Assembly (NCBI GenBank): GCA_020284085.1
Contig: JACEVL010000033.1
Location: forward strand, 2,076,001-2,140,000
Origin: Aporrectodea caliginosa
Taxonomy: Eukaryota; Annelida; Clitellata; Crassiclitellata; Lumbricidae
Length of the DNA stretch: 64,000 nucleotides
Direction of reading: 5' to 3'
Position 1 is the stretch's first letter. Each line of letters opens with the position of its first letter. Below the pieces are notes generated by a model that was not told the DNA's origin, did no database searches, and saw nothing but the letters and a program-made list of their open reading frames with translations. Below are positions 62,695 to 64,000 of the stretch, one piece after another. The translations under genes and the position numbers were made by a program.

Positions 62695-62925
62695 ATGTAT
62701 GTATGTATGAGCACTTGTTATAGCGCCCCTTCAAGATATCTACTCAGAGGCGCTCCCGACTACAGCGCGGACGCTGAATCGGAGTTTCACGCCGAAGCGC
62801 ATGAGCAATTGCGAGTGAAGGACTTGCCCAGGGTCCCTACGCGGCGGCTTGAGGTGGATTCGAACCCGCAACCCTCCGGCTGCAAGGCACCGAACGTACC
62901 TCTACACCACCGCAGCCTCACAAGT
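62695..62925 (-). repeat. tRNA-derived SINE, family C, complete
   Basis: On the minus strand the head has A box TGGTGTAGAGG and B box GGGTTCGAATCC, almost perfect tRNA promoter elements. The body ends in CTGAGTAGATATCTTGAAGG and GGCGCTATAACA, with an ATAC tail. 3' fragments occur at 19195, 31045 and 41630. Confidence 0.85.
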
Positions 62926-63124
62926 AATAATAATTTCCCTAGTCCGCCGCCGTCATACATTTTTACCTCAGGCTCATACACACAAGCGCCCTTGTGAGGT
63001 TCTTAAACAGTGCTTTACAAATTGCCAGATACATACGCACATCGAATCGAATGTTTGGCGACATCGTACAGGTGTTAGGCTGTTTATGTCTACGTTATAA
63101 TTATTACTCCACTGTAATAGAACA

Positions 63125-63300
63125 TAATTATTGGTTTGGTTGGTTCCTGTTTAACGACGCTGTGTTATAAGAAAGATGACCAGCGCTGACCTAACGACGC
63201 TGTGTTATAAGAAAGATGACCAGCGTCGCCCTCCTCCTTTATTTAGATGTGAGACTGGCACTATCAGAGTGCGGGCAGTGGCCGAGTTCAATTTGCGATT
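63125..63300 (+). repeat. Repeat family A variant with 40-bp tandem duplication
   Basis: TAACGACGCTGTGTTATAAG plus AAAGATGACCAGCG occurs twice (63152 and 63192), followed by CGCCCTCCTCCTTTATTTAG and ACTGGCACTATC. It is family A in the reverse sense. Confidence 0.75.
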
Positions 63301-63515
63301 GGATTAAACATGTTAACGACATCCTATGACAACAAAGACCGTTGGCGTCGGTGATAATCTTTTAACAGTTCTCACCGTTCCTATGGCATTACAGAGCCTT
63401 AACGCTAACAACTAGTTTAGTAGCCTAGTAGGTTCCATTGTTTAACGATATCTCATGTCTGCCAGGACCTTTAACGTCGCCCTTCTCCTTTATACAGACT
63501 TGGGACTGGCCCTAC

Positions 63516-63964
63516 GGGGTCGTCCATTAATTATTTCAACAAATTTTAGGCAGTTTTTACTTCCCCCCCTTGTCAACAACTGTCAAACATTGACGGACCC
63601 CTAAAAAATTATGTCAACAATCCCAGAACCCCCACCCCTACAAAAAAGAAACACAATGGCTCAATACATGTAGAATCATTTAAAAAAATTTGACACTAAA
63701 AAATACAACCTCGAATTTCAAAATATAAATATATGAGTTTAGTTTATTACCAGCTTTTTAGTAGTATTAAGCATTAAGCAATTATACAATTTTTGCGTTA
63801 GGGCCTACTTAATGTTTTCGCTACCATTTTGAATGGTCTGTGTTGATTCATTGGAAAAAATTTGTTGACGTCAAATTGTATCGAACCCCCTCCCCTTGTC
63901 AACAACTGTCAAACTTGTCAAACCCCATCCCCCTATTTTGTTGACATAATTAATGGACGACCCC
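63516..63964. mobile_element. 449-bp inverted-repeat element (MITE)
   Basis: The first 28 bases (GGGGTCGTCCATTAATTA...) match the complement of the last 28 with one mismatch. Both flanks are TAC (63513-63515, 63965-63967), a possible 3-base target duplication. Internal GTCAACAACTGTCAAAC appears twice in direct orientation. It interrupts a family A repeat (GACTGGCCCTAC | TACCCG). No ORF. Confidence 0.85.
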
Positions 63965-64000
63965 TACCCGAAATCGGCAGTAGTGGAGTTCGTATGGTTT

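Noticed and set aside
62820..62925. tRNA gene on the minus strand
   Set aside because: A and B boxes are good but it continues directly into a SINE body and I could not form a full cloverleaf; the same holds for 43205 and 50742.

Overview
The window is nuclear DNA of an animal. It has GT-AG spliced genes with long repeat-filled introns, hAT-type and other DNA transposons, CR1/L2-like LINEs, tRNA-derived SINEs and very long microsatellites. The gene content (a JNK-kinase kinase and a CUB/LDLa/MAM receptor) together with this repeat mix suggests a non-vertebrate metazoan, probably marine, but I cannot place it further from sequence alone. There are no CRISPR arrays, operons or prokaryotic features.

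Region 1 (1-13112, minus strand): the ortholog of MAP2K7/MKK7, the kinase that activates JNK. Ten coding exons (1451-13112) join in frame to give the first 498 residues. They cover a conserved N-terminus, a JNK-docking motif, a long Ser/Pro-rich insert and the kinase domain down to subdomain X-XI. The last exon lies beyond the left edge. Intron 2 holds a nearly full-length CR1/Jockey-like LINE (about 8117-11405) broken by one in-frame stop and one frameshift.

Region 2 (13113-14102): a bidirectional promoter of about 1 kb between two head-to-head genes.

Region 3 (14103-45469, plus strand): a 15-exon gene that I could assemble completely and in frame: 1222 residues, signal peptide - CUB - LDLa - MAM - MAM - four LDLa - one membrane span - 415-residue cytoplasmic tail with an IYEEPVY tyrosine motif. 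Almost every module boundary is a phase-1 intron. I do not recognise this domain order as a named protein, and it is the most interesting object here. A possible extra terminal exon (37731-38018) would give a truncated secreted form. The introns hold several hAT-type elements with 8-bp target duplications, one of which keeps an intact internally deleted transposase ORF (24326-24829).

Region 4 (45470-64000): no host gene found. It contains an L2-like LINE 3' end just past the receptor poly(A) signal, a nest of transposons (47750-51149), a block of GA/CT, ACAG and CATC microsatellites (52.7-54.8 kb), an inverted repeat near 55 kb, several L2-like LINE fragments (55.5-60.6 kb), tRNA-like SINEs, and a short inverted-repeat element at the right edge.

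The two genes are linked only by their shared promoter region. MAP2K7 acts in the cytosolic JNK cascade and the other gene encodes a predicted cell-surface receptor. Any co-regulation is inference.
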